Position numbers and translations under genes: made by a program. A stretch of 64,000 nt of DNA. It comes from Bacillus cereus ATCC 14579 (lineage in GTDB: Bacteria; Bacillota; Bacilli; Bacillales; Bacillaceae_G). The stretch lies in contig NC_004722.1 in the NCBI RefSeq assembly GCF_000007825.1, positions 3,884,501 to 3,948,500 of the forward strand. Reading direction: 5' to 3'. Within the stretch, counting starts at the first letter, position 1. Each line of letters starts with the position of its first letter. Below, in pieces: positions 53,805 to 62,217 of this stretch. Below the pieces are notes generated by a model, which had not been told where the DNA came from, did no database searches, and was given only the letters and a program-made list of their open reading frames with translations.

Positions 53805-54590
53805 TCATATAAACGATAACACTTCTTCATACACTCCTGGTTTTGCAACTAACACACTGCTCTTCTCTATGATAGAAAGTGGCGCTCCAGAGAATGTCGT
53901 CACCTTACCTCCAACTTCTTCTACAATTATCTGCCCTCCGCCAAAATCCCATGGTGATAATCTCGGCGTTACATATGCATCTATTCTTCCTGTTGCAACG
54001 TATACCATCTCTAATGCTGCACAGCCATATGACCTTGTGCCCCTTGCTTTCTTAACAAGTGCCATCATACTTTCCATATTAAGCAATGGATTATCTGTAA
54101 GCCATATCGCATTTAAAGCTACAATACCTTGCTCTACAGTTCCTTTTTCCAATGGAGGAATTGATATATCATTACAAAAAGCTCCAGATCCCTTGACTGC
54201 ATGATATAGCTCATCATGCACTGGATCATATATAAGTCCAATCTTTCCGATACCGTTCTCATAAATCCCAATTGAAATCGCAAAATTTCTTTTTTGATGA
54301 ACAAAGTTCATCGTGCCGTCAATTGGATCAATTAACCAAACAACCCCGTCAGAAGACGTTATCTCGTCTCCATAACCCTCTTCTCCTAAAATATTATGAT
54401 TCGGGAATGTTTCTTTAATTTTCCCAATTAAAAACTGTTCTATCTCTCGGTCCATATTTGTAACTAAGTCAGCTGCATTTGATTTTGTTTCTATAATAAG
54501 TGCTTTTTTCATTGATGCCATTAAATGCTCTCCTGCATCCCGAATCCACCGTTTGGCGTGTGCATCGATGTCTTTCCATACTTCTTGCAT
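53805..54590 (-). CDS. yktC: Inositol monophosphatase family protein (YktC)
   Basis: Mg-dependent phosphatase of 261 residues. Metal/substrate motifs are ILGEEGYG (Glu), WLIDPIDGTMNFVH (DPIDGT signature) and SPWDFGGGQIIVEEVGG (WD motif). The family hydrolyses inositol-1-phosphate and some sugar or nucleotide phosphates (IMPase/FBPase-like/pAp); the exact substrate is not evident. GGAGTG precedes the ATG. Confidence 0.9.
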   Translation of the reverse strand: MQEVWKDIDAHAKRWIRDAGEHLMASMKKALIIETKSNAADLVTNMDREIEQFLIGKIKETFPNHNILGEEGYGDEITSSDGVVWLIDPIDGTMNFVHQKRNFAISIGIYENGIGKIGLIYDPVHDELYHAVKGSGAFCNDISIPPLEKGTVEQGIVALNAIWLTDNPLLNMESMMALVKKARGTRSYGCAALEMVYVATGRIDAYVTPRLSPWDFGGGQIIVEEVGGKVTTFSGAPLSIIEKSSVLVAKPGVYEEVLSFI

Positions 54591-54620
54591 GTTTAAACAC
54601 TCCGATCTATACTGTTCACA

Positions 54621-54648
54621 GAAAAAACGAACCCTTTATAAGGTTCGC
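54621..54648 (-). terminator. Terminator of the ykzI-like gene
   Basis: CGAACC/GGTTCG stem, A/T loop, T6 on the minus strand. Confidence 0.75.
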
Positions 54649-54678
54649 ACCAACTAATTTTTTATACATATACTATTA

Positions 54679-54867
54679 TTACGCTTCTAAACGAATCATT
54701 TCAAGTCTTAATACTTCTAACTTTTGTACACACTCTTCTTTTTTCTGGTTATCATCTTCCATCATCGCATCATATAAAGTTGCTAATTCATAATCTAGCT
54801 CCAAACGTAGCACCGGTATTCTCTTTTCAGCATCTGTTCTCTTTAACGCATTAATCACCTGTCTCAT
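54679..54867 (-). CDS. Small helical protein, YkzI-like
   Basis: A 62-residue charged, helix-rich protein (MRQVINALKRTDAEKRIPVLRLELD...) with a strong GGAGGAGG site. Position between yktC and yktB suggests the B. subtilis ykzI product; function unknown. Confidence 0.75.
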   Translation of the reverse strand: MRQVINALKRTDAEKRIPVLRLELDYELATLYDAMMEDDNQKKEECVQKLEVLRLEMIRLEA

Positions 54868-55073
54868 ATTATTTGCCTCCTCCCAATATTCGTCTGCCCT
54901 CGGACTAGAATTAATTCAATTTTCTGATTTTTTGTTTTATACTATACTATGTTGGATAAATCATCTATGCAACAAAATTATATTTTTTTATTTAAATTTT
55001 TTTGTGCTGTTTTTTTTATGAATAGTACAAGCTATGCTAAAATAAAAGCAAAATAGGAGTTGGAGGAACAATC

Positions 55074-55700
55074 ATGACAATACAAACATTCAAGTCAACT
55101 GATTTTGATGTCTTTACAGTTGATGGTCTCGAAGAACGAATGAGTGCAATTAAAACGAACATTCATCCTAAGCTAGAAGCTTTAGGGGAACAATTTGCAG
55201 AATACTTATCCAAACAAACTGATGAGAACTTTTTTTATCATGTTGCAAAACACGCACGCCGCAAAGTCAATCCACCAAACGATACTTGGGTTGCTTTTTC
55301 AACAAATAAACGAGGATATAAAATGCTACCGCATTTCCAAATCGGCTTATGGGGTACTCATGCCTTCATATACTTTGGTTTAATCTATGAGTGTCCACAA
55401 AAAGTTGAGACGGCTCATGCCTTCTTAGAACATTTAAATGATTTAAAAACAAATATTCCAAATGACTTCGTTTGGTCCATTGACCATACTAAACCAAGTG
55501 TGAAATTACATAAAACACTTGAAACCGAAGACTTACAAAAGATGATTGAACGATTAGCTACTGTAAAAAAAGCAGAATTATTAGTTGGTATTCATATATC
55601 ACCAGAGGAGTTTTCAGCAATGACCAACGAACAATTCCTTGCTAAGATTGAATCTACGATGCAATCACTCCTTCCTTTATATGCACTTTGTAATCGATAG
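55074..55700 (+). CDS. yktB: YktB, UPF0637/DUF1054 family protein
   Basis: A 208-residue soluble protein; the family core has FYHVAKHARRKVNPPNDTWVAF and the aromatic-rich FQIGLWGTHAFIYFGLIYE. The structure class is known from structural genomics but the function is not. The ATG follows TTGGAGGAA. It is followed by a terminator and convergent with yktA. Confidence 0.88.
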   Translation: MTIQTFKSTDFDVFTVDGLEERMSAIKTNIHPKLEALGEQFAEYLSKQTDENFFYHVAKHARRKVNPPNDTWVAFSTNKRGYKMLPHFQIGLWGTHAFIYFGLIYECPQKVETAHAFLEHLNDLKTNIPNDFVWSIDHTKPSVKLHKTLETEDLQKMIERLATVKKAELLVGIHISPEEFSAMTNEQFLAKIESTMQSLLPLYALCNR

Positions 55701-55701
55701 T

Positions 55702-55733
55702 AGAAAACGGACAATTTATATTGTCCGTTTTTA
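55702..55733 (+). terminator. Terminator of yktB
   Basis: AAAACGGACAA/TTGTCCGTTTT stem, 6-nt loop, T tail. Confidence 0.9.
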
Positions 55734-55781
55734 GTTGTTATCACATTATATCACTTCAGTTTTTATTTTTCAAAATATTTT

Positions 55782-56051
55782 TTACATTTTTACAAGCTTT
55801 TGTTCTTCGACTTCTTTTGCCCTTTGAATAGCACGATATATAGAGTATCCACTTACTTCTTGAAATTCTTTATCAATTTTCTTTTCTTCTGCTTTCGATG
55901 GAACAATCTCTTTAAAACGACGATATAAACCCATTAACTCTTCTCTTATAATTCCTTTTTCATAAGCTTTCTCAATCGCTTCATAAAACTTCACCATTGT
56001 AACCATTTCCTCATTTGACCAATCATAATCTAACGGATATTGATATTCCAT
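55782..56051 (-). CDS. yktA: YktA, UPF0223 family protein
   Basis: An 89-residue helical protein ([22 protein letters not shown]...) of the UPF0223 family, found in Bacillales, function unknown. The start is the ATG at 56051 with GAGGTG 4 nt upstream, preferred over 56063. It is divergent from speA. Confidence 0.88.
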
Positions 56052-56418
56052 TTTGCACCTCATTTATCATTTCTTCTTGTTTCATTATGCTATCTTAAAG
56101 AGAATATTTTATTCTTCATTATAGCCACTCTGCATTATACACTATTTATTCATTTTAATGGAATTGTCTTCCTCTATTCATTAGTTGAGGCTAACTATTA
56201 AACATACTCACCTTAAAAAGATTTTTTTCTATACATCTATAATTATTGGTGATATAATGCTTTTGTTTTATAGAAAATAAAGTGAAGCTACCATCTCAAA
56301 AACGATTTTTTGAATGGCAGAAAAACAAGCCTTATTCTAAAAAGGGCTACACTTTTTTAGAGCAGGATTATATAAAACAAATTACACTAAATATTATGAA
56401 GAAGAAGGGGTGTATAGA
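56052..56418. other. Divergent yktA/speA intergenic region
   Basis: About 370 nt, AT-rich, no gene. It contains the candidate speA promoter (separate entry) and, in the leader, a hairpin CCATctCAAAAA/TTTTTGaATGG at about 56291-56317. No riboswitch class is recognised. Confidence 0.5.
56230..56258 (+). promoter_or_regulatory. Candidate speA promoter
   Basis: TATACA (-35, 56230-56235), 17 nt, TATAAT (-10, 56253-56258) with an extended TGn just upstream of the -10. It would give a leader of about 150 nt. Confidence 0.5.
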
Positions 56419-57892
56419 TTGTCCCAATACGAAACACCATTGTTTACCGCTTTAGTTGAGCACAGTAAGCGAAATCCAATTCAATTCCATATTCCTGGTC
56501 ATAAAAAAGGACAGGGCATGGATCCTACATTTCGCGAATTTATTGGGCATAATGCATTAGCAATTGATTTAATTAATATTGCGCCACTCGATGATTTACA
56601 TCATCCAAAAGGTATGATTAAAGAAGCACAAGATTTAGCAGCAGCCGCATTCGGTGCAGATCATACTTTCTTTTCTATTCAAGGTACAAGTGGCGCTATT
56701 ATGACAATGGTGATGAGCGTTTGCGGTCCTGGTGACAAAATCCTAGTACCACGAAACGTGCATAAATCAGTAATGTCAGCTATTATTTTCTCAGGTGCAA
56801 AACCGATTTTCATGCATCCTGAAATCGATCCGAAGCTCGGTATTTCTCATGGAATCACAATTCAATCTGTAAAAAAAGCACTTGAAGAGCACTCAGATGC
56901 AAAGGGCTTACTTGTTATTAACCCAACGTACTTTGGGTTTGCTGCAGACTTAGAACAGATTGTACAATTAGCACATTCTTATGACATCCCTGTACTAGTC
57001 GACGAAGCTCATGGTGTTCATATTCATTTTCACGATGAATTACCTATGTCAGCGATGCAAGCTGGTGCGGATATGGCAGCAACAAGTGTTCACAAATTAG
57101 GAGGCTCTTTAACTCAAAGTTCTATTCTTAATGTGAAAGAAGGCTTAGTGAATGTAAAGCATGTCCAATCTATTATTAGCATGCTTACAACCACATCAAC
57201 TTCTTACATCTTGTTAGCATCCCTTGATGTTGCGAGAAAACGTCTTGCTACAGAAGGAACAGCACTCATAGAACAAACAATACAATTAGCTGAGCATGTT
57301 CGTGATGCTATAAATTCTATTGAGCATCTTTACTGTCCTGGAAAAGAAATGTTAGGTACAGATGCTACCTTTAACTATGATCCTACAAAGATAATTGTAT
57401 CTGTAAAAGATTTAGGTATTACCGGCCACCAAGCTGAAGTATGGCTTAGAGAGCAATATAACATTGAAGTAGAACTCTCAGATCTATACAACATACTATG
57501 TCTTATCACTTTGGGAGATACAGAAAGTGATACAAATACACTTATTGCAGCATTACAAGATTTAGCAGCAACATTTAGAAATAGGGCAGATAAAGGTGTT
57601 CAAGTACAAGTAGAGATTCCAGAAATTCCAGTGCTAGCACTTTCTCCTCGAGATGCTTTTTATTCGGAAACAGAAGTCATTCCATTTGAAAATGCAGCGG
57701 GGCGTATTATAGCTGATTTTGTTATGGTTTATCCGCCAGGGATTCCAATCTTTACTCCGGGGGGAAATTATTACACAAGAAAACTTAGAGTATATTCGTA
57801 AAAACTTAGAAGCTGGTTTACCTGTACAAGGTCCTGAAGATATGACATTACAAACATTACGTGTTATTAAAGAGTACAAGCCTATCAGTTGA
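56419..57892 (+). pseudogene. speA: SpeA arginine/lysine/ornithine decarboxylase, +1 frameshift near the 3' end
   Basis: Fold-III PLP decarboxylase making agmatine, the first step of polyamine synthesis in Bacillus. The start is TTG at 56419 with AAGGGGTG 6 nt upstream. The protein runs normally through FHIPGHKKGQGMDP, VQGTSGA (FSIQGTSGAIM here) and the PLP lysine in ATSVHKLGGSLTQSS to IPIFTPG. A run of six G (57759-57764), one more than needed, then shifts the frame and the product ends at 57801. Dropping one G restores EIITQENLEYIRKNLEAGLP and a stop at 57892, for 490 codons, the family length. The break removes about 40 residues. Confidence 0.88.
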
Positions 57893-57906
57893 TAGGCTTT
57901 TTTTTC
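57877..57906 (+). terminator. Terminator of speA
   Basis: AAGCCTATCA/TGATAGGCTT stem with a 2-nt centre, then eight T. Confidence 0.9.
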
Positions 57907-57967
57907 ACCTTTTTTCCTTTTCTTCATACGATACTTAAGAATGTAACGTATAGGTGGGGATACTATT

Positions 57968-58798
57968 ATGATTGTAATAGGCCGTTCTATTGTACATCCT
58001 TATATTACAAATGAATACGAGCCATTTGCAGCAGAGAAACAACAAATTTTATCAATAATGGCAGGAAATCAAGAAGTTTATTCCTTCCGAACAGCTGATG
58101 AACTCAGCTTTGATCTCAATTTACGAGTTAATATTATTATCTCTGCACTAGAGCTTTTTCAAAGTGGATTTCAGTTTCGTACATTTCAGCAATCCTTTTG
58201 CAACCCCCAGTATTGGAAAAGAACGTCTCTTGGAGGATTCGAGCTTCTTCCAAACATACCACCTTCTATTGCCATACAGGATATTTTCAAAAACGGAAAA
58301 CTATATGGAACTGAATGCGCAACCGCTATGATCATTATTTTTTATAAAGCTTTACTATCATTGTATGAGGAAGAAACTTTCAATCGTCTATTTGCAAACC
58401 TTTTACTTTATACATGGGACTACGACCAAGATCTAAGGCTCATAACAAAAAACGGTGGCGATCTTGTTCCAGGTGACCTCGTTTACTTTAAAAACCCACA
58501 AGTAAATCCAGCTACGATTGAATGGCAAGGAGAAAATACAATCTATTTAGGAAATTTCTTTTTTTACGGGCATGGCGTAGGTGTAAAAACAAAAGAAGAA
58601 ATTATTTATTCATTAAATGAACGACGAGTCCCTTACGCTTTTATTTCAGCTTTCTTGACCGATACTATTACCCGTATCGATAGTCGTATAATGAGCCAAT
58701 ACGCTTCTTCTAGTACACCACAGACCTCCATAAGCTTTATTCCGATTAGGGATGATGCAATCGTTGCAACAGTTGGTCATACAACTACAATTTATTAA
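57968..58798 (+). CDS. tgl: Tgl, spore protein-glutamine gamma-glutamyltransferase
   Basis: Transglutaminase that cross-links spore coat proteins such as GerQ through glutamyl-lysine bonds. The 276 residues carry the active-site Cys117 in YGTECATAM, and downstream GHGVGVKTKEE fits the family. It is a single gene behind AGGTGGGG, ending in a terminator shared with the SR1P cluster. Expected in late sporulation (sigma-K in B. subtilis), but I did not identify the promoter. Confidence 0.92.
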   Translation: MIVIGRSIVHPYITNEYEPFAAEKQQILSIMAGNQEVYSFRTADELSFDLNLRVNIIISALELFQSGFQFRTFQQSFCNPQYWKRTSLGGFELLPNIPPSIAIQDIFKNGKLYGTECATAMIIIFYKALLSLYEEETFNRLFANLLLYTWDYDQDLRLITKNGGDLVPGDLVYFKNPQVNPATIEWQGENTIYLGNFFFYGHGVGVKTKEEIIYSLNERRVPYAFISAFLTDTITRIDSRIMSQYASSSTPQTSISFIPIRDDAIVATVGHTTTIY

Positions 58799-58830
58799 AA
58801 AAGCGCCTACACATGTAGGCGCTTTTTCTT
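58795..58830. terminator. Bidirectional terminator between tgl and the SR1P cluster
   Basis: AAGCGCCTAC/GTAGGCGCTT strong GC stem, 4-nt loop; A run on one side, T run on the other. It would end both tgl and the SR1-like transcript. Confidence 0.9.
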
Positions 58831-58834
58831 ATTA

Positions 58835-58963
58835 TTAAGCTTTTGTATGTTCTTTATGGTCACATTCGCAATGAGATCCACATTTCCCGTATAGTACTGT
58901 TGATTTTTCATCTTCAAAATGTCCAATTGTTCCTTCACACACTTGGCATACGATTGTTCCCAT
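58835..58963 (-). CDS. SR1P-type GapA-binding peptide, copy A (third in transcript)
   Basis: A 42-residue peptide beginning MGTIVCQVCEGTIGHFEDEK with C6xxC9 and a C-terminal C28..C32xC34 set, ending DHKEHTKA. It resembles B. subtilis SR1P, the peptide of the dual-function RNA SR1, which binds GapA and stimulates the GapA-RNase J1 interaction. The locus, between speA and pdhD, is the B. subtilis sr1 locus. AGGGGG lies 7-8 nt upstream of the ATG. It is directly before the terminator at 58795-58830. Confidence 0.88.
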   Translation of the reverse strand: MGTIVCQVCEGTIGHFEDEKSTVLYGKCGSHCECDHKEHTKA

Positions 58964-59007
58964 TTTCATTTCCCCCTGAGTTTCAATAGTAATCTATTTA
59001 TTTATCA

Positions 59008-59136
59008 TTAAGCTTTCGCATTATCTTTTCTAGCACAGTCACAATTTGTTCCGCATTTTCCGTAAAGTACCGTCGTTTTCTCATCTTCAAAATGTCCGAT
59101 TGTTCCTTCACATACTTGGCATACGATTGTTCCCAT
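59008..59136 (-). CDS. SR1P-type GapA-binding peptide, copy B (second in transcript)
   Basis: A 42-residue paralogue (MGTIVCQVCEGTIGHFEDEK then TTVLYGKCGTNCDCARKDNAKA) with the same cysteine layout but a more basic tail than copies A and C. The leader repeats the TAAACTTAGGGGGAAATG block seen before copy C, so each unit was duplicated with its ribosome site. No promoter of its own is evident; it lies about 190 nt from copy C. Confidence 0.88.
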   Translation of the reverse strand: MGTIVCQVCEGTIGHFEDEKTTVLYGKCGTNCDCARKDNAKA

Positions 59137-59195
59137 TTTTCATTTCCCCCTAAGTTTATGGTCCTAAAAACTTTTAGCTGTCCATTTCCTATCAA

Positions 59196-59324
59196 TTATT
59201 GGGCTTTTGTATGCTCTGTGTGATCACATCCGCAAGATCCACATTTCCCGTAAAGTACCGTTACTTTCTCATCTTCGAAGTGTGCAATTGTACCTTCACA
59301 ATCTTGACATACGATTGTTCCCAT
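59196..59324 (-). CDS. SR1P-type GapA-binding peptide, copy C (first in transcript)
   Basis: A 42-residue peptide (MGTIVCQDCEGTIAHFEDEK then VTVLYGKCGSCGCDHTEHTKAQ). It is the copy closest to the promoter and the one most like B. subtilis SR1P at the N-terminus (MGTIVCQDC). It is preceded by AGGGGG and a 65-nt leader from the predicted start. It forms a three-gene unit with copies B and A. Confidence 0.9.
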   Translation of the reverse strand: MGTIVCQDCEGTIAHFEDEKVTVLYGKCGSCGCDHTEHTKAQ

Positions 59325-59388
59325 TTTTCATTTCCCCCTAAGTTTATAATCCCAAAAACTTTTTGTAACCGCTTAACTTTCTGTCTTT

Positions 59389-59417
59389 ATTTTAATATGT
59401 TATACTTTTTACGTCAA
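59389..59417 (-). promoter_or_regulatory. Sigma-A promoter of the SR1P cluster
   Basis: TTGACG (-35, 59417-59412), 17-bp spacer, TAAAAT (-10, 59394-59389) on the minus strand; a near-consensus promoter ahead of copy C. Confidence 0.8.
59396..59406 (+). promoter_or_regulatory. CcpN operator 1
   Basis: TATGTTATACT matches the CcpN consensus TRTGHYATAYW (from memory) at every position. It lies inside the -35/-10 spacer of the SR1P promoter. CcpN represses sr1, gapB and pckA in B. subtilis under glycolytic conditions. Confidence 0.7.
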
Positions 59418-59426
59418 TAGGTTTTT

Positions 59427-59437
59427 AGTATAACACA
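59427..59437 (-). promoter_or_regulatory. CcpN operator 2
   Basis: TGTGTTATACT on the minus strand matches TRTGHYATAYW (consensus from memory) at every position, just upstream of the -35 and in opposite orientation to operator 1. Confidence 0.7.
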
Positions 59438-59473
59438 TTAAATATTTTAAATTTAAATTAGTATGCGATATTC

Positions 59474-59513
59474 AAATAAAAAACAGCCATATTTATAAGT
59501 ACGACTGTTTCAC
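59474..59513 (-). terminator. Terminator of the DUF3055 gene
   Basis: AAACAG.../...CTGTTT long imperfect stem; T6 on the minus strand. Confidence 0.55.
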
Positions 59514-59518
59514 ATTAA

Positions 59519-59815
59519 TTATTCTTCATATTCCGCATGTAAAGAAGTTGACGGAACTAGAAATTTGAAAAACTGAGCTAACTCCTTTGCTTCCTCTTCT
59601 GATCCTAATTTAAAAATCTCCTGTATATATTGAACATTCTCTACATCATCTCGTCCGAGTAAAGTAGACCTTCCTGTTTGCATACAAACAATGAGCGGCT
59701 TTCCAAAAAACATATTTGTATAAATAACACCAAAATCATAACGTGTATCATGTGTCATAAACCCTAAAAATCGTACCTTCACACTTTCATGCTCATCATA
59801 CAATTTTTCAAACAT
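59519..59815 (-). CDS. DUF3055 family protein
   Basis: A 98-residue acidic protein (MFEKLYDEHESVKVRFLGFMTHD...) of the Bacillaceae DUF3055 family, function unknown. The start is the ATG at 59815 with AAAGGTGG 6 nt upstream; the frame extends to 59863. It is upstream of the SR1P promoter and divergent from the DUF1885 gene. Confidence 0.8.
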   Translation of the reverse strand: MFEKLYDEHESVKVRFLGFMTHDTRYDFGVIYTNMFFGKPLIVCMQTGRSTLLGRDDVENVQYIQEIFKLGSEEEAKELAQFFKFLVPSTSLHAEYEE

Positions 59816-59945
59816 TGGTTTCCACCTTTCTACATCACGTTTCATTAATAGTATATTAAACAAAACATGTAATACTCCTTTTAATTGTCAAAAAATTCAG
59901 TAGGATGTAGAATGATAGTATTCTACTAAGTTAGGGGGAACTTAT

Positions 59946-60338
59946 ATGCAACACGCCTTTATTACGCTTGTACCGAAATCCAACCAACAATCAGTTTCAA
60001 TAGATGATATAAAACAACTTTTTCATTATTATAAAACAGTTACTTCTAAAACTGGTGCCCAAATTAATTACACGTATACAAATACCGCTTTTCCTTATGA
60101 AATTTTAGATACATCTACAACAACATTAAAACTTCAATCCAATCACGACCGGTATGACTCAATTTATATTGGTGTTGGTATAGAAAATGAACAATCTTTC
60201 ATCCAAGTTTCTTTACCACCTAATGCAACATTTGGTGACAAAGGGAAAGCAAATGAATTTTGCCGTTTTTTAGCGAAGAAATTAGAAGGAGAGTTACAAT
60301 TATTTAATGGACGAACAATGTATTTTTATAAACGCTAA
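59946..60338 (+). CDS. DUF1885 family protein
   Basis: A 130-residue soluble protein (MQHAFITLVPKSNQQSVSIDDIKQLF...) with an alpha/beta layout. The family is known from structural genomics in Bacillus; function unknown. AGGGGGAA precedes the ATG. Confidence 0.8.
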   Translation: MQHAFITLVPKSNQQSVSIDDIKQLFHYYKTVTSKTGAQINYTYTNTAFPYEILDTSTTTLKLQSNHDRYDSIYIGVGIENEQSFIQVSLPPNATFGDKGKANEFCRFLAKKLEGELQLFNGRTMYFYKR

Positions 60339-60339
60339 T

Positions 60340-60567
60340 TTAAAAAATAGATAATATGATTAAAAATAATATACAATTCGAACATGTAAGAAATAAAGCT
60401 TGCTTTCTTACGTGCAATACAAAATATGCTATTACATAGGCTAAATATAGAAATACGAAAAAAAGAATAACTTTATAATGAAACTTATCACCATTCGATA
60501 ATGTTAATACAGTGGAAAAGCCACTCCATAGTAGTAAATGATAAAATATAACATGTAATATTTTCAT
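60340..60567 (-). CDS. Small membrane protein, unknown
   Basis: A 75-residue protein with three hydrophobic segments (HVIFYHLLLWSGF, VILFFVFLYLAYVIAYF, ILFLIILSIF) and an AAAGGAGAAGG ribosome site. Its stop lies 2 nt from the end of the convergent DUF1885 gene. No family recognised. Confidence 0.6.
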   Translation of the reverse strand: MKILHVIFYHLLLWSGFSTVLTLSNGDKFHYKVILFFVFLYLAYVIAYFVLHVRKQALFLTCSNCILFLIILSIF

Positions 60568-60747
60568 GGAACCTTCTCCTTTGACATGCTCTATTTTATT
60601 AATATATGGGGGTACGTTTGAATCAATTACATATTATAGGATGATATATATTACCTTTGAAGTAAGTTAAGCCGGAATCATTTGTTAAAGTATTATATAT
60701 TCATTCGACAAGTACGTTTAAAGACCTTGCAAGTCATTTGATGAAAA

Positions 60748-60788
60748 TAAAAATAGCCCCTCTCTTACAATAAGAGAAGGGCTATTTA
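60748..60788 (-). terminator. Terminator of the pdh operon
   Basis: AAATAGCCC..TCTCTT/AAGAGA..GGGCTATTT stem after pdhD, with T/A-rich tail on the minus strand. Confidence 0.85.
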
Positions 60789-60799
60789 CATTACTTAAA

Positions 60800-62212
60800 T
60801 TATTTTACAATGTGAATTGGCATTCCAAGAGCAACTTCAGCTGCTTCCATTGTGATTTCACCTAATGTTGGGTGAGCATGGATTGTTTGAGCGATATCTT
60901 CAGCTGTCATTCCAGCTTCGATAGCTAAACCAATCTCAGAGATAATATCAGAAGCACCTGCACCTGCAACTTGAGCACCTACAAGCAGACCATCTTCTTT
61001 ACGTGTTACAAGTTGTAAGAAACCGTCAGTGCTGTTTAATGATAATGCACGACCGTTAGCAGCGAATGGGAACTTAGATACAGTTACAGTCATTCCAGCT
61101 TCTTCAGCTTGTTTTTTAGTGTAACCAACAGATGCTAATTCTGGATCAGTGAAGCATACTGCAGGAATTCCGATGTAATCGATAGCTGATGCATGGCCAC
61201 TAATTGCTTCTACAGCTACTTTACCTTCGTAAGAAGCTTTGTGAGCTAATGGTGGTCCAGGAACGATATCACCGATTGCATAGATGTTTGGTACATTTGT
61301 ACGACATTGCTCATCGATTTCGATGATGCCGCGGTCAGTCATTTTAACTCCAACCTGCTCAAGACCGATTTCTTGAGTGTTTGGACGACGACCTACAGTT
61401 ACTAATACGTAATCTGCTTCTACAGTTTGGATTTCACCTTTAACTTCAAAGCTAACTTTTACGCCAGTTTCTGTTTCTTCAACGCCTTTAGCCATAGCTT
61501 TTGTATGGATATTTACGTTACCTTTTTTCTGTAGAGCACGTTTAACAACAGAGCTCATAGCTTTTTCGAAACCAGCTAAGATTTCGTCGCCAGCTTCTAC
61601 TACAGTAACTTCTGTACCGAAGTTAGCATATGCAGTACCTAATTCCATACCGATGTAACCGCCGCCGATTACAACAAGTTTTTTAGGAATTTCAGGTAAG
61701 CTTAAAGCACCTGTAGAGTTGATAACACGTTTAGAGTATTTGAATCCTGGAATTTCGATTGGTGTAGAACCAGTTGCAAGAACAGCATTTTTAAACGTAT
61801 AAGTTTGAGCTGCATCTTCAGTCATAACGCGTAATGTATTAGCATCTACGAAGTAAGCTTCACCGCGAATGATTTCAACTTTGTTACCTTTAAGAAGGCC
61901 TTCAACACCGCCAGTTAATTTCTTAACTACGCCGTTTTTCCATTCTTGAACTTTTGTAAAGTCAACTTTTACGTTTTCTGCAGTAATACCCATGTCATCA
62001 GAATGCATTGCATTCTCATAACGATGACCTGCATTGATTAACGCTTTTGAAGGAATACATCCAACGTTTAAGCATACGCCACCAAGGTTAGCTTTTTCAA
62101 TGATTGCTACCTTTTGACCTAATTGTGCTGCACGAATTGCCGCAACGTATCCACCAGGACCTGCACCAACAACGACTGTATCTAATTCAATTGGGAAATC
62201 TCCTACTACCAT
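60800..62212 (-). CDS. pdhD: PdhD, dihydrolipoamide dehydrogenase (E3)
   Basis: FAD/NAD flavoprotein that reoxidises lipoyl groups of pyruvate (and probably other 2-oxoacid) dehydrogenase. The 470 residues include the FAD loop VVVGAGPGGYVAA, the redox disulfide GGVCLNVGCIPSK (Cys47/Cys52), the NAD loop VIGGGYIGMELG and the C-terminal HAHPTLGE His-Glu pair. It is 5 nt downstream of pdhC and ends the operon. Confidence 0.98.
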   Translation of the reverse strand: MVVGDFPIELDTVVVGAGPGGYVAAIRAAQLGQKVAIIEKANLGGVCLNVGCIPSKALINAGHRYENAMHSDDMGITAENVKVDFTKVQEWKNGVVKKLTGGVEGLLKGNKVEIIRGEAYFVDANTLRVMTEDAAQTYTFKNAVLATGSTPIEIPGFKYSKRVINSTGALSLPEIPKKLVVIGGGYIGMELGTAYANFGTEVTVVEAGDEILAGFEKAMSSVVKRALQKKGNVNIHTKAMAKGVEETETGVKVSFEVKGEIQTVEADYVLVTVGRRPNTQEIGLEQVGVKMTDRGIIEIDEQCRTNVPNIYAIGDIVPGPPLAHKASYEGKVAVEAISGHASAIDYIGIPAVCFTDPELASVGYTKKQAEEAGMTVTVSKFPFAANGRALSLNSTDGFLQLVTRKEDGLLVGAQVAGAGASDIISEIGLAIEAGMTAEDIAQTIHAHPTLGEITMEAAEVALGMPIHIVK

Positions 62213-62217
62213 TGTTA

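Noticed and set aside
58835..59324. SR1P triplication as an assembly artefact
   Set aside because: The three copies differ in codon use, C-terminal sequence and spacer length (about 188 and 173 nt), so they are not identical duplicated reads.
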